A DNA stretch of 64,000 nt, from contig CM039196.1 of the NCBI GenBank assembly GCA_008360975.2, forward strand, positions 10,830,263 to 10,894,262, written 5' to 3'. How positions within the stretch are numbered: the first letter of the stretch is position 1; the number at the start of each line of letters is the position of its first letter. Shown here one piece after another: positions 33,778 through 45,157 of this stretch. Source of the DNA: Lichenostomus cassidix. Lineage: Eukaryota > Chordata > Aves > Passeriformes > Meliphagidae. Position numbers and translations under genes: made by a program. The notes under the pieces were generated by a model. That model was given only the letters and a program-made list of their open reading frames with translations, was not told where the DNA came from and made no database searches.

Positions 33778-34083
33778 CAGCATCATCTCAGAGCAAAGCT
33801 TTGCTCCAGGTTTGGAGTTTGAACCTTTGGTTTGGATCAAAAGTGATGATGGGTTTGGGGTCTGGAGAACAGAAAAACCCTCCATTTGTGAGGTTTGAGG
33901 TGAAGTTTGGTGCTGTTTGGCTGTAGGAATTGCAGATTCTCAGGTTTTCATGCTTGGTCCCAAAACTGTGTTGCTCTAATCCCTGTTTTCCTCATGCCAG
34001 AGCTCCCTGCCTGGCCAGAGGTGCTGTAAGACAGGATGGAACCTCCAGTTTTTCCCAGTTTTTCTGACTTCTTGGGAGAAAAA
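33778..34083 (+). repeat. Local repeat family A, copy 1
   Basis: Longest copy of a segment seen three times within about 3.1 kb. Shared landmarks in order: AAGCTTTGCTCCAGGTTTGG, GAACCTTTGG, CTGGAGAACAG, CCTCCATTTGTGAGGTTTGA, GGTGAAGTTTGGTGCTGTTT, GCAGATT, CCAGAGCTCCCT, GGCCAGAGGTGCTGTA. The last ~45 bp (to TTCTGACTTCTTGG) are shared only with copy 2. Similarity to copy 3 is high, with scattered substitutions. No target-site duplication or tail was evident. Not recognised as CR1. Confidence 0.9.
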
Positions 34084-34787
34084 TCCTTCCTAGACATACC
34101 CAGGATAAGAGAAGGAATAACAGAAGGATAAACCAAGGGTGCTTGGTGCGTTCACACTGGAACAGTTCATGATCCTTAGGGTCAGTTGAGCACGGCAAGG
34201 GCAGAGCTGGGAGTCCAAGACCTCCAAACAGCCAAAAAATCCCAAAACCTGGTGTGTCCCAGGCAAACACAGCTGGGAAGCTGCTTGGATCCTTCCCTCA
34301 GAGCCTCTCCTGCCTGGCATCCTCCCTTCTCCATGGGATCTCCCCTTTGGCAGCAGATCAGAGCCCTTTGGGAGGAGCCCTTCCTGCAGGTGGGCACCAT
34401 CACCTCCCTGGGCACCATCACCTCCCTGCCACTCCAGTCATCTCCCATCACAGCTTGGGCTGGAATAATGCAAAGTGAAGCCTGCAAAGGGCTGAGCTCC
34501 AGCAGGCTGGGAAGGCAGCAGCAGTGCCAGGCAGCTTGCAGTGCCTCAGTGCAGCTGCTCCTCTCTAGGGAAGGACAGGGAGAACAAGGCACTGATGGAT
34601 TCCCCCAGGGGTGGATTCCCCCTTGCAGGGCTCATTTCTCACATTTAATCCCCCTGCCTCTTGCCAAAGCAGGAATAATTTGAATTATTCTATGTATGTG
34701 GTATATACATACAATATACTGTGTAGGGATACAGCTACAGAGATGCTCTCACCAATTCATATCCATTTAAATATTTGATTGAAGCTG
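34084..34787. other. Unique DNA, no gene
   Basis: Holds an 18-bp tandem duplicate GGGCACCATCACCTCCCT (34392-34409 and 34410-34427) and ends in AT-rich DNA with TATACATACAATATAC. Nothing else recognised. Confidence 0.55.
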
Positions 34788-34877
34788 CCCATTTTTATAG
34801 ATCAAATTTTAAAGTGTCCCACTTTTATAGATCAAAATTAAAAGTGTCCCTGTTTTATAGATCAATATTAAAAGTGT
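34788..34877. repeat. 30-bp tandem repeat, 3 copies
   Basis: Three 30-bp units starting CCC at 34788, 34818 and 34848, each with TTTTATAGATCAA and TTAAARTGT. On the minus strand every unit reads CTATAAAA, a TATA-like word. It lies between copies 1 and 2 of repeat family A. Confidence 0.93.
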
Positions 34878-35053
34878 CCTTTCCATCTCTGTGTCTGAAT
34901 AAGGTATCAAAAAAATCCCCAGAACAGCACAGTTGTCCCACTTCCTCTTCTGAACGTGGGTGCCAACAGCCAAAATCCTCAATTCCTGTCCCAAAAAAAG
35001 ATCTCCAGCTTCCTATAAAGAGAGGAACAGGAAGGTGTTGCAACATTTCAGCT

Positions 35054-35182
35054 GCAGATTCCCAGGTTTTCATGCTTGATCCCAAAACTGGTCTAATCCC
35101 TGCTTTCCTCTTGCCAGAGGTTCTCTAGGATGTGATGGAGTTGCCAGTTTTTCCCAATTTTTCTGACTTCTTGGTTGAAAAG
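35054..35182 (+). repeat. Local repeat family A, copy 2 (partial)
   Basis: Same orientation as copy 1. It matches the distal half: GCAGATTCCCAGGTTTTCAT, CCCAAAACTG, CTAATCCCTG, TTGCCAGAGG, CCAGTTTTTCCCA and TTTTTCTGACTTCTTGG. About 20 bp present in copy 1 around the GCTCCCTGCCTGGCC word are missing. Confidence 0.88.
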
Positions 35183-36633
35183 CCTGACCATCAGCTGGGA
35201 CCATCACACCAGTGCCAGTCTAACGGGAAAAAGGGAAAGGAATCACGAGAACTTCCCATCCCTTACCCAGGACAAGCTCTCCAGTGACCACACAAGTGTA
35301 GGAAAAGCTGCCAGGCGAAGCCCCACAATCCCTGAGCCCTCAGCCTTCACTCCCATGGTTTACCATGATGTCACCAAAGCCCCCAGCCGTGTGTTTATCT
35401 AAGGGGAATAAAGGATTGGGAACCGCAAACTGCGCGATTATAAATATGTCTGCCGAGGTGACATCCTAACAAATGAGATGAGAGCAGAGCTCTGGTGACT
35501 TCTGGCGTCATCACCATCCCTGGATGGATGCAAAGCCTCAAATATAATTCCACAGCTTTTTTTTGGGGGGTGACTGTGTGGCTTTTTTAAAATTTGAAAT
35601 AAAGAATAAAAGGCATTAGGGTCTGATTTCTCTCCATCACACTTGTTCCTGAATTGCTCAGCTCTCATATTTATTCTCTGTGTTTCAGAGGTATCAAGTC
35701 TTACCCTGAAGATTATATTCTCAAAAAAAAAAAAATAGAATAACAATTGAAGGTAATTAAGTAAACTTTTCCTGCATGAAAGCCATAAAAGGACATGAGG
35801 ATGTGAGCAAATTATTTGCTTTGGACCTAAGGGCATCAAAGGGCATCAAAGAATGAGGGAAAGGGAAAGAAATCAGATTTTATGTTAACACAGTGTTTTG
35901 GTTTGAATCTGACTTGAAGGGATGCTGACCATCTCCAGGTTTCATTAATTTTTTTGGAAATACTGGGCAGTTCAGGATTGCAGACCACCCTTTAAAAAGT
36001 GAGGAGCAAAGGAAAAATTGCCCAAAAGCCCAAATTTGTGGCACAGATGCCAAAGCACAACTAGAGGCAAAAGCAATCAGTGAAATGCAGGGTTAGGAGT
36101 CACTTTAACCCCTGCAAATCTTAATTTCCATCCAAAGTCGCTGAGGCACGTGGCTAACACTCAGCTCTTGGGTGCTGCTGCCAGAAAGGCTCAGAAGAGC
36201 ACAAAAATCCGCATTGCAGCAAAGTTCAGCAGGACTTGGGATGTTCATATTCTCTGAAATCCCAGTTTGAAGCTGGGGAAGCAGCACTGGAAGGCAGAGC
36301 TTCTCCTGCCACCAACAGCAACATCCCCAAGGGAAAATAAACTTCATCCTCTCCCTCCAGGCTGGAGAGAGAGGAGTGGGAGGCAGGAATTGGCCCAATG
36401 GGTAAAGCTTGGGATAAAAAACTTTTACCCTGAGTCACAGGAGCACAGCTGGCTCCACACCCATGCAGGAAAGTGAATTTACTGACAACAGCTTTCCTTT
36501 GCTTGGGAGGTTTTGGGGTTTTTTTTTCCCCAGTCCACAGAGCCAGTTCTGCAAGCCATATGCTGGCCTGAGTCTTGGGAGGCCAAAGCAGCATTTCCTT
36601 CCCCTTTGCAGACTTCCTAGAGGAGATGGGAAT
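35183..36633. other. Unique DNA with one candidate conserved patch
   Basis: The segment 35365-35515 (GTGTTTATCTAAGGGG, GCGCGATTATAAATATGTC, a GGTGACATC and a GGCGTCATC word) looks like a regulatory element with a CRE-like half-site. The rest, including A-rich DNA near 35725-35737, shows nothing recognised. Confidence 0.35.
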
Positions 36634-36884
36634 GTCCTACAGCACCTCTGGCCAGGTAGGGAGCTCTGGAATGAGGAAAAACCAACACAGTTTTGAGACC
36701 TGGCATAAAAACCTGGGAATCTGCAATCCCTACAGCCAAACAGCACCAAACTTCACCTCAAACCTCACAAATGGAGGTTTTTTTTGCTGTTCTCCAGACC
36801 CCCAATCCCATCACTGCTTTTGATCCAAGCCAAAGGTTCAAACCCCTCCAAACCTGGAGCAAAGCTCTGCTCCGAGATGCTAGC
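36634..36884 (-). repeat. Local repeat family A, copy 3 (inverted)
   Basis: Reverse complement of copy 1 from the CTTTGCTCCAGG landmark to GGCCAGAGGTGCTGTA. The intervening blocks GTGAGGTTTGAGGTGAAG, TTTGGTGCTGTTTGGC, CAAAACTGTGTTG and CCAGAGCTCCCT are conserved. With copy 1 it forms inverted arms of about 250 bp separated by about 2.5 kb. Confidence 0.9.
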
Positions 36885-37000
36885 TCTGAGGCTGAGCTTT
36901 TCATGGTGTATTTACTGATGAGGTGAAATATGAATCTGGTTTTGACTTTAAAAAGCCAATTGTATTTTGGGGGCGGAGGGAGGGGGGGAAGGGGTGCTCT
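36885..37000. other. Short unique linker
   Basis: Includes a G-rich run (about 36968-36994). Nothing recognised. Confidence 0.5.
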
Positions 37001-37430
37001 GACCTGACCCGCTAATCTCTTTTTCTTCCTTTAAAGTTGTCTTCTAAATCTGAACATTAAAGGTGATTAGATACCTAAGGGACTTCCCATGTCATTAGTT
37101 AATACTTTAGAGCTTGTTTCGGTTCCAGCTCGCAGCAACGCAGAGCCCTTTGGCTAATACATCACCCTGCCCAAATATGCCTGCACAGTCTCCAGATGAA
37201 ATACCCCACCCGTGTCTGCCTCTGCACAGCTCGCAGAGCCGAGGGGTCGGAGACGAGTTTAATTTAAAGATGAGCCGCCCCTGGGCTGCCAAAGGAAATG
37301 GCGTGTCAGCTCCGTCCAAAATAGATACTGTTGTGCAGATATATGGGGGGAGAGATGGACGCTGCCAGTGCTATCAATTACCTGGATTGCCTTTAAATGT
37401 CAAAGCAAATCCTTACCCAGTCCTTCTCCA
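37001..37430. promoter_or_regulatory. Strong candidate conserved non-coding element
   Basis: About 430 bp of unique, repeat-free sequence. Words include GATTAGATACC, CATTAGTTAATACTTTAG, GGCTAATACATCACC, CAAATATGCCTGC, GAGTTTAATTTAAAGATGAG, GATATATGGGG and CTATCAATTACCTGGATTGC (TALE/homeodomain-like). It carries CpGs not lost to deamination, against CpG-poor flanks. No recognised open frame. Texture is typical of vertebrate developmental enhancers. Alignment is needed. Confidence 0.42.
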
Positions 37431-39675
37431 AAACCTAAATCACCCGGAGAGACAGGGTCGACCCGAGCGGGCTGGAATGCTGGGAGAGGGAAACACGGCC
37501 GTGTGTGAGGGATAATTTGTGTGCACCCAGAGCATGCTGGCTCGGGGGGTTCACATGGAATTTCAGGTGGCACCAGAAACAGCAGTCCCCTAAAGAAAGA
37601 TCCTTTCCCAGGCAGCACCAGTGGCCTCCCGGACTAAATGCGTTACAAATTCTCCTGCTGCTCCTATTTTTGCTTTTTTTTTTCCCCCTTGTGGGGTTTT
37701 AGGTGCCTTTGACAGATTCGAAAGCAACCCCACAAATCTGGAGGGATTTTTGGGGAAGGCCAGAGCTGGCTCTGTGTGTGGATCCTTTTTCCCTCTTGCT
37801 GCTGACCAAACAATTCACCAGAACACATGTGCACCTAAATATCTGCATCCTTCTGGGGCAGAGCTCTGGGGGAACAGCCTGAAAGCATCCCTTGGGAAGG
37901 GCCCCAGCCCTTTTGGGAACAGGATATGGGGAAACCGAGGAGTGAGGGGGGAAAAGGGGAAATCATCAAATCCTACAGGTGGGTAAATAAAAGGAGACAG
38001 GGTTTATTACAATAGCCAGGCAAAACATAAGGCTGGAGCTCTTAAGAAACGAGGTTTGTGCAGTCAGGCTGCACGTGGGATACATATATAAAATATAAAT
38101 AAAACAAACATACTCATCTCCCCCGTCTCCAATAACTCCCAGATTTGTTGGCCAATTCCAACCCAGCTTGCTGGAGGGGGCAGAGGTCTCGCAGTTCCTA
38201 CAAGTTTTATGAAAATAGGGCCCTCTGCCGTGCCCTGAGACCTATTAATGCCCCACACTGAAAGAAATTGTTGAGCTCACGTTGCAGCTTATTAGGAATA
38301 TTATTGGACACTGGAGAATCCACAGGGGAGGGAGGAATATTAAGAAGGCCCCAACGGCAGGAAAAGCTTCAGTTGGAGTTTGCACCTCCTCAGACACCAG
38401 AGGATCCAACCACAAGACACCAACTGCTCGAAACCCCCGTTCCCCTGCATCCCCTGCTAAGAACCACTTCTTTCACATAAAGATATTTTGTGTATTCCCA
38501 GCCTGGCCTCCCCAGTCCTTGCCAGCCAATTAAGCTGAGCTGTAATTTACAGCTCCCAGCTTCCCTCTCCTTCTTCCTAGGAGGGATTTGTGAGCTCTGC
38601 CGGGATGCAGAGAGCAGGAATGTGCTCACAGGGTGCATTTATCACCTGCATTTTCACCGGCTCTCCTTCCTTCAACAGGATCATCTCCTCTAGATAACTC
38701 CCAAAAACCAGCCCAGACGGACATCAAGCACTGATTCCAATATCCCAGGGCTCAGTCGCTTCCCAGGCGTGGGATGGAGGGTAAAAATGTAAAGAATTCC
38801 AGATAAACCCTTTTGGAAAGCCACTTAGAGCTACTGGACAGATGGAGGCGAGGAAGGCAGGGGATAGTTCTGTGGGCAACAGACAAAGAGGGACATCATT
38901 CATCTCTCACAGAGTGAACTGCTCTCTGCTTCCAGAGAGTTTTGGAGACCCTCAAGCACCAGAGAGCAGGGAAAGGAGCCCTGAAGGAGCAGGGAAGGCA
39001 CAGGGTAGGTGGAGGGCATGGAGCAGATAGACATTAAGGCTTGCCTGACAGCTGTCACTTGTTTAGTTTCACTGGTTTGGCAAATTTTGGGGAAAGCTCT
39101 GCACGAGAGGGAATAAGGCTCCCATGGCAGGGACAGTGGACTCGTAGTGCCACTCGACCAAGCATGTCCCAAGACAAAGACAATCCACCTGGAAGGTTTC
39201 CCTCCCTTCCCAAAGGGAGATAAAACAGCTGATAACAGCTAAAATCCAGCCCTGACCCACTGCCAATCCTACAAACCATCTCCAGCACCACTGGGCATCT
39301 GCTCTGAGCATTCCTGATTGTCTCCTTCCCTACCCGTTCCCACAGCTCCATGGATACACCTCCCTCCCTCCTTCGGGGACTCTTTGTCCCCTTCCATCAA
39401 GCTGGACTCCACTGGGTGCTTCCAGGGGAAAATGAGATGATTTGGGGTGTCACAGCAGCTCTGCCTGCAGTCAGAGTGGCTGTAGGGACAGGTCGAGGGG
39501 TCAGCAAAGAGTCAAGAGAGGGCAGGAGCTGCCCAAGGTGGCTTTGAGAAAAATCTCCCCTTTCTGGGAGGAGCAAAAGAGGATTTGGGGAAGGAGCAGC
39601 TCATTCCTGCACCAAAGCACCAGGCTGGGTGATCTCATGGGAACTGAGATGCCACTGATTTCTGCAGGGCTGGGA
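37431..39675. other. Unique DNA, no gene recognised
   Basis: An AT-rich patch at about 38080-38110 (ATATATAAAATATAAATAAA) and T-rich DNA at 37669-37690. Short open frames only. The patch 38240-38320 (CTATTAATG, GCTTATTAGGAATATTATTG) may be constrained. Confidence 0.5.
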
Positions 39676-40090
39676 TCCCATCTTTCCTTTTCTCCCCAAA
39701 TTCCTCCTGAGATCCCATCCTTCCTTTTATTCCCAAATCCTTCCCAGGATCCCATCTTTCCTTTTATTCCCAAATTCCTCCTGGGATTCCACCCTTCCTT
39801 TTATCCCCAAATTCCTCCTGAGATCTCACCCTTCCTTTTATTCCCAAATTCCTCCTGGGATTCCACCCTTCCTGCTCTCCCCAAATTCCTCTGGAGATCC
39901 CATCCTTCTTTTTCTCCCCAAATCCCTGCTGGGATCCCATCATTCCTTTTATTCCCAAATTCCTCCTGGGATCCCATCCTTCCTTTTCTCCCCAAGTTCT
40001 TTGTTTTTTTTTTTTTGGTTTTTTTTTTTTGGGTTTTTTTTTTTCTCCTGGGATGCCATCCTTCCTTCTCTCCCCAAATTCCTCTCACAA
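39676..40090. repeat. 37-bp minisatellite, ~10 copies, with T-rich insert
   Basis: About ten units of 37 bp whose core reads TCCCATCCTTCCTTTTATTC then CCAAATTCCTCCTGGGA. The ninth unit is interrupted by about 45 bp of T/G homopolymer (40000-40044). Because 37 is not a multiple of three, the array is read in rotating frames, yet one frame stays open for 303 codons across it (39442-40353, plus). That is a repeat artefact, not a protein. Confidence 0.95.
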
Positions 40091-43000
40091 GCCTGGAGGT
40101 CACCTCAGCCCACCAGCTCTGCAAAGTGCAGCAAATTCCCTTCGGAGCCACCTGCCCTGAGCACCTTGGGCTCCATTCCAGCCTCCAGCAACCCTTTTTG
40201 GGGTCAATGGGAAGTTCAGCTCAGCCCTCGGGAGAGGGGAACTTACCCATCCAATTAACACCCCAAACACTGCAGCTTCTCAGGCCTGCAGCAGCCCTGC
40301 TGGGGTCTCTGTGGATAACTGATGGCCAGCTGGGGCTGTGGTTATCAGCATGACTGGAATATTGTGCTGCAAAGCCCAATCCTCCAGGAACAGAGAATTC
40401 CTCCTTCCCTCCTCGCACAGGAGCTGCTGTCACATTCCTGTAACTCTCTCCATTCCTGGGCACAAACCCCCAGGATGGTCTACAAGCTTTTCATGGGCTC
40501 AATCCTGCACTGGAGGAGTTGCAATTTCCCCAAGAATGCCTGGAATTTCCCCCTTTATGCAGCACACGTTTGCAGGTTCCCGCTTTGATGAGGGAATATC
40601 TTCATTTTCCAGGGGAGTATTCCCACACACATGCTGTCTCTTTGAACAGCCCAAGCCACCACCTGAAACCCAAGGCAGATGAATTGCCCTTCCTCCTTCT
40701 CAGGGCCTCTAAAACCCTGAGATTTTTTTTCTTTTTTTAAAGTGTGCATGTTTTGATTTAAACCTCACAGCTCAGAGCTGGCTCTGTCTTTTCTTCAGTT
40801 GCTTATTTGCCACTTTGCAGAAAGTGCTGGGTTTTGCCAACTGAAAAAAAAAAACAAAACCCAAAACTTATTTTTTTAGTATTACTGTTAAATTATCCAA
40901 GCTTCATCTTATTTTGCAAGCAAAACTCGCATTTCTTGGTTTATTACCAAAGATGGGGGTTGATTTAAGGTTACATTGTTTGATAAATGACAATATAAGG
41001 AGGAAGACATTTCAGACTTAGAATTGAAGATTCATGCTCTGGAAAAAAAAAGATCTCTCCAGAGGTTATTTGGGCTTTCAGTTTTAAACAAACTGAGCAT
41101 CTCAAGGAAAATTCCCCAACCTGAGTGCTGAATTTTGTTGGAATAAACTCAGTGCATTTAAAGATTAATAAAGGCATGGTAAATAAAGTGATTTCTCTCA
41201 GGAAGAGCAGGGATTGCCTTCCCTGGAGCACCTCCTGCTTGCTGACCTCCAGCAGTTCCTCCTGGAAATTTCAAGGGAAAACTCCAGGCCAGATTGCAGA
41301 CTCTGTGCCAGCCTGGGACAAACCCTCAGTTCGGGTGGAAAAATGAGGAAGGGGAGAACTTCAGAGCACAGTCAGCTCCCAAAGCTCACCCTGCCAGCAC
41401 ACTGCCCATCCCAGCATCAAGTTTTACGGAAAACCAGATTTTAAAACAACCACGCAGCTCATTCCTCCCCTTTCCAAGGTTTCCCCTGGGCCATGTCTGA
41501 GCCCCGAGCACACCCAGGTCCCTGAGCACAGCGGGGTTAGGAGTCAGAGCAGTGCCATCAGCAGGGGAACGAGCAGAACTGCCGGGAGCAGGCAGCGATT
41601 GAGGCTCTGACCCCCCAGCTCTGGGGTTTGCTGCTCAGCACCATCTAAACTGCTGTTTCCCTGAAATTTTCTCTGGACAGCTCTCGATATTCTTCATATT
41701 TAGAGGTCAAAAATATTGTCTCTCCCTACCTGCAAATTCTCCTCAACGTCCCTGCTCCATCCCGGCCTCAGGGGCTCTTATTCCAAGACCAAAACAATCC
41801 TGCCAGATAAAATATTTCTTGAGATTTCCCATCTGCAGATCTCAAAGTGTGGTGGATCAGAGTTTGCCTTGGCCTCAGCATGAAATGTCAGGCAGAGGAT
41901 AAAGAGAAAACCTTCCCAGGAACACATCCCAGCCCAGCCATCATCCCAGTTCAACACCCCAGCAAGTGTCAGGAAAGGATCAGAAAACAGCATTTCTCTC
42001 TCCAAAAAGAGATGCCACGGTGTTGATTTCATTTCCTCCTGATTTCAGGTTGAAAGGGGATAAAAAAAAAAAAAGTCAAGATCTTGAGATGTTTTGTGGA
42101 ATGGAAATTCTGAGATGTTGCAAGATGGAGTTATTTACTTCAATGTGCAGCCCAAAAATGGGAACCAAATTGAGTCAGAATAAGTACAAGGTCAAGAAAG
42201 GCAAAATAAGCGTTTTCGTTTCAAACTGTTTCTGAATTTCCTCTGTCACCCAGTTCAAGGGGGATATGTTCCTGCAGCACCTTCCTCCACAAGCAATACA
42301 ATAACTAATTCTTAGGGAAACCTCTCCCTGTCACCATTTAGGACAAGGAAACCAAGCTTTCCCTGCTCGAAATAAATTCAGAGAAACGAGACAGAAATTG
42401 TAACCTCTCAACCAAACACACAAAATACAAACTTGAAATTATCTTTTCTCTTAGTTCAGGGCCTATCTCAGGAATTCAGGACACAGAAACCAGGTTGTTC
42501 CCTGGAAGATTTGGGACTCTTAAGAGGACTAAAGGAAGACGAGCAAAATCTAACAGATCTTAGGGAGAAGATCTGCAGGGAGAAAATCTCCTAGCAGGAA
42601 AGAAAATCAGCACAAAACGGCGATGCTGGGGCCTTATTCCAAACCCCAGCGCGCTGATTTATGACTAAAATGGAGGGGCAGAGGAGAAAAAGCTCTTTTT
42701 TTCCGGTAACCGCAGCTCTGGGATGGTTAAGGAGCTTCGCCCCAAATCCGCATCCTTCCAGCGCCCTCTCGTGGCCGCGGCTGCCGCTGCAGGCCGGGGT
42801 GCTCATCCCAGAGGGACACCGGGAATGGTCCAGGGATGCTGGCAGGAGATGCGGCACGGAATGCAGAAATTCACACATTTCTCCTCTCTGAGAGGGATCG
42901 TCTCCTTTCGGAGCGGCTCGCCGCCTCACCTCCCGCAGCAGTGACTTTTGGCACCTCGTTAAATCTCGCTTTAAGAAGTCCCTTTTCCACCTGCTTTCTG

Positions 43001-43514
43001 ACTGAGCCAAACCTCGGGGTATTAATCCCTTCCTGAGCAGCAATTATTTCATTCTGTGCCTCACACCAGGCACGAAGCAGGATCCTCACGGCAGGAAAAA
43101 TGAGCAAATCCCTTCAAAACCATCAGCCCAGGCTGTGTCCTTCTCCAAACCATCAGCATTCACAGCCTTTCTAATGCAGGATTTTGCCTCTTCTTTCAGC
43201 CTGTTTTGATGAGTTGCTCTATTTCCACAGCAGGCAGGCCTGAAAAAATACCCTGCCTCTGAATTTCTATTAAATTCTGATATCATCTGCATTATGCAAT
43301 CCCCAGTGAACTCTAAACAATCCCTTTGTTCTTCCAGATCCATGGCAGAGTAATTCCAGACTAAATGCCAAGAGAACAAATGAAACCCAAACTTAATCCC
43401 ATATTTTTTGGAAGTGCTTGAATCAAGATTTATCCCCAGAAGGAGCAGAACTCTGTCCTAATCTAGCTGAAAATCATCCCATGCTATCTCTCCTGGACAT
43501 GGCTTTTCCACACA
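40091..43514. other. Unique DNA, no gene recognised
   Basis: Ordinary DNA with short A/T runs (about 40725-40740, 40844-40855, 42062-42074). A GC-richer stretch near 42740-42940 contains CpGs but no recognised exon. Confidence 0.5.
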
Positions 43515-43688
43515 CATACAGATAAAAAATTCTCTCTGCAGTTCAAGTGTTATATTCCCAAATATTGCGGGAATATTGTCATTTTGTATTCACGACAACT
43601 GTAATTTACTCTTCAAAATAATCCACATTAATGCCAAGCGACTAGAAACGGGGGGGAAGAGAGTGGGAGCCACTCCAAACAAAACTGC
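43515..43688 (+). repeat. Local repeat family B, copy 1
   Basis: 174 bp, duplicated about 1.47 kb downstream in the same orientation. Landmarks: CATACAGAT, CTCTCTGCAGTTCAAGTGTT, ATTCCCAAATATTG, ATTCACGACAACTG, AATTTACTCTTCAAAATAAT, AATGCCAAG, GAGTGGGAGCCA. A frame across it reads IHDNCNLLFKII in both copies because the nucleotide duplication is conserved; it is not a known protein. Confidence 0.9.
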
Positions 43689-44984
43689 TTTCCTCCACAA
43701 CTCTCCAAAGATCCCAAAGAAACTCAGGAGAGTCAAAAAACTTGTGTTTCTTTTGGTTTCCCCCATTCTTGGCTCCTTTAGAAAGGCTCAGGGTGAATTT
43801 GATTCTATTGCAGCACTTCCCTGCCATCCTTCCTCCCCTACACTCAGAATCATTCTGCAGTGTGGAACAGCTTTGCTCTGGGTCCTGCTGAATGGCAAAA
43901 TTCTGCACGAGGGAAAGGATGAGGGTTTGGGTTTGTGCCTGTCACCTCATGCTCTGGTGCTGTAAGACAGGGGAAGGAGTGAATCTCTGAGATTTGACTC
44001 CTTTAAGGACTGTTTTCATCTTCCCTCTCCTGTACCCCTGACTCTAAGCAAGAAACACGGAAAGGATCACATATTTGCCTTTCTTCTGCCAGCTGGCAAC
44101 ACCTTGGCATCCCAAAATCCCCCACATTTACCCTGAAATCCATTATTCCCTGGCAGAAGGGGTGGGATGATGACCTCGTTCATCTGACCTGAATGCAGAA
44201 CAGGACTCAGAGCCAGTGTGGGAGTGGAAAATCCAGGATTTTCCCCCCTCAGCTACCTCTGGACATCAAGATCCAAGCCCAGGTTTGCCTGAGTGATGAG
44301 AGGAAAACCCTCCCTGCCATGATCCCGTTTGCAGAAAATCCAGCCAGGAGCAGCAGGAGTGAGAACAGGAGCTCTGCAGAGCCAGACCTGCAATGCCAGT
44401 TGTGCAGCACCTCAGCACCGAGCTGAGCCTCAGGCTACACTCTCCCTGCTCCCCAAATCTCCCACTTTTATGCATTTCTTCCAAACTTTGATGAACGCTC
44501 TATCCCTCAGATCCAAATCCCTGCCTGAGGCACAGCAGGACCTAGTGAAAGTTGCTTTCTGCGGCTGGATTTCTCCATCTCCAGCCTGTTTGTGCTGTCC
44601 CACCCACCTGGCAGCCCTTGCCAGGAACATGGGTTTCTGCAAGCTCCTTCTTGTGTGAGGAGGAGCTCTGCAAACGCTCTTTGTTCCCCAGTTCTGCCTC
44701 GGTGAGGGTTAGAGGTGGAGCGAGAGGATGTGCCCAGGGAAACCTGGCTTCAAACAGCCACTGCCACATTCCCTGGGACTTTTCCAGCCATGCAAACCAG
44801 CCAGGGAGGAGAGGAGATGCTCCCAGGCACTGCTGGAAGCTGTTGACCTGCCAGGGAAATGCCAGAGAAAAGCCAGGAGGAGTGAGATGCTTTATTTTCA
44901 ACCTCATCTCCCAGCTCCTGGCAGCTCCTGGGTCTCCACACAGCTTCCCCTCCTGTGCCACAAACACACAGTGCTTTCCCTGCT
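43689..44984. other. Spacer between family B copies, no gene
   Basis: Unique DNA with short open frames. Flanks of the two B copies do not align with each other. Confidence 0.5.
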
Positions 44985-45157
44985 CATACAGATCAGAATT
45001 CCTCTCTGCAGTTCAAGTGTTCTATTCCCAAATATTGTGGGGAATATTATTATTCTGCATTCACGACAACTGCAATTTACTCTTCAAAATAATACCTGTG
45101 AATGCCAAGGGACTAGGAATAAGGGGGAAAGAGTGGGAGCCATGCCAGGCAAAACTA
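44985..45157 (+). repeat. Local repeat family B, copy 2
   Basis: 173 bp aligning nearly gap-free to copy 1. Differences are mostly single substitutions plus small indels around GGGAATATT and the GGGGGAA run. It lies inside an open frame of about 254 codons (44552-45316, plus) that I do not consider a gene. Confidence 0.9.

Noticed and set aside
39442..40353. 303-codon open frame on the plus strand
   Set aside because: It runs through the 37-bp minisatellite, whose low stop-codon content keeps frames open on both strands. The peptide is a degenerate repeat rich in Pro, Phe and Leu.
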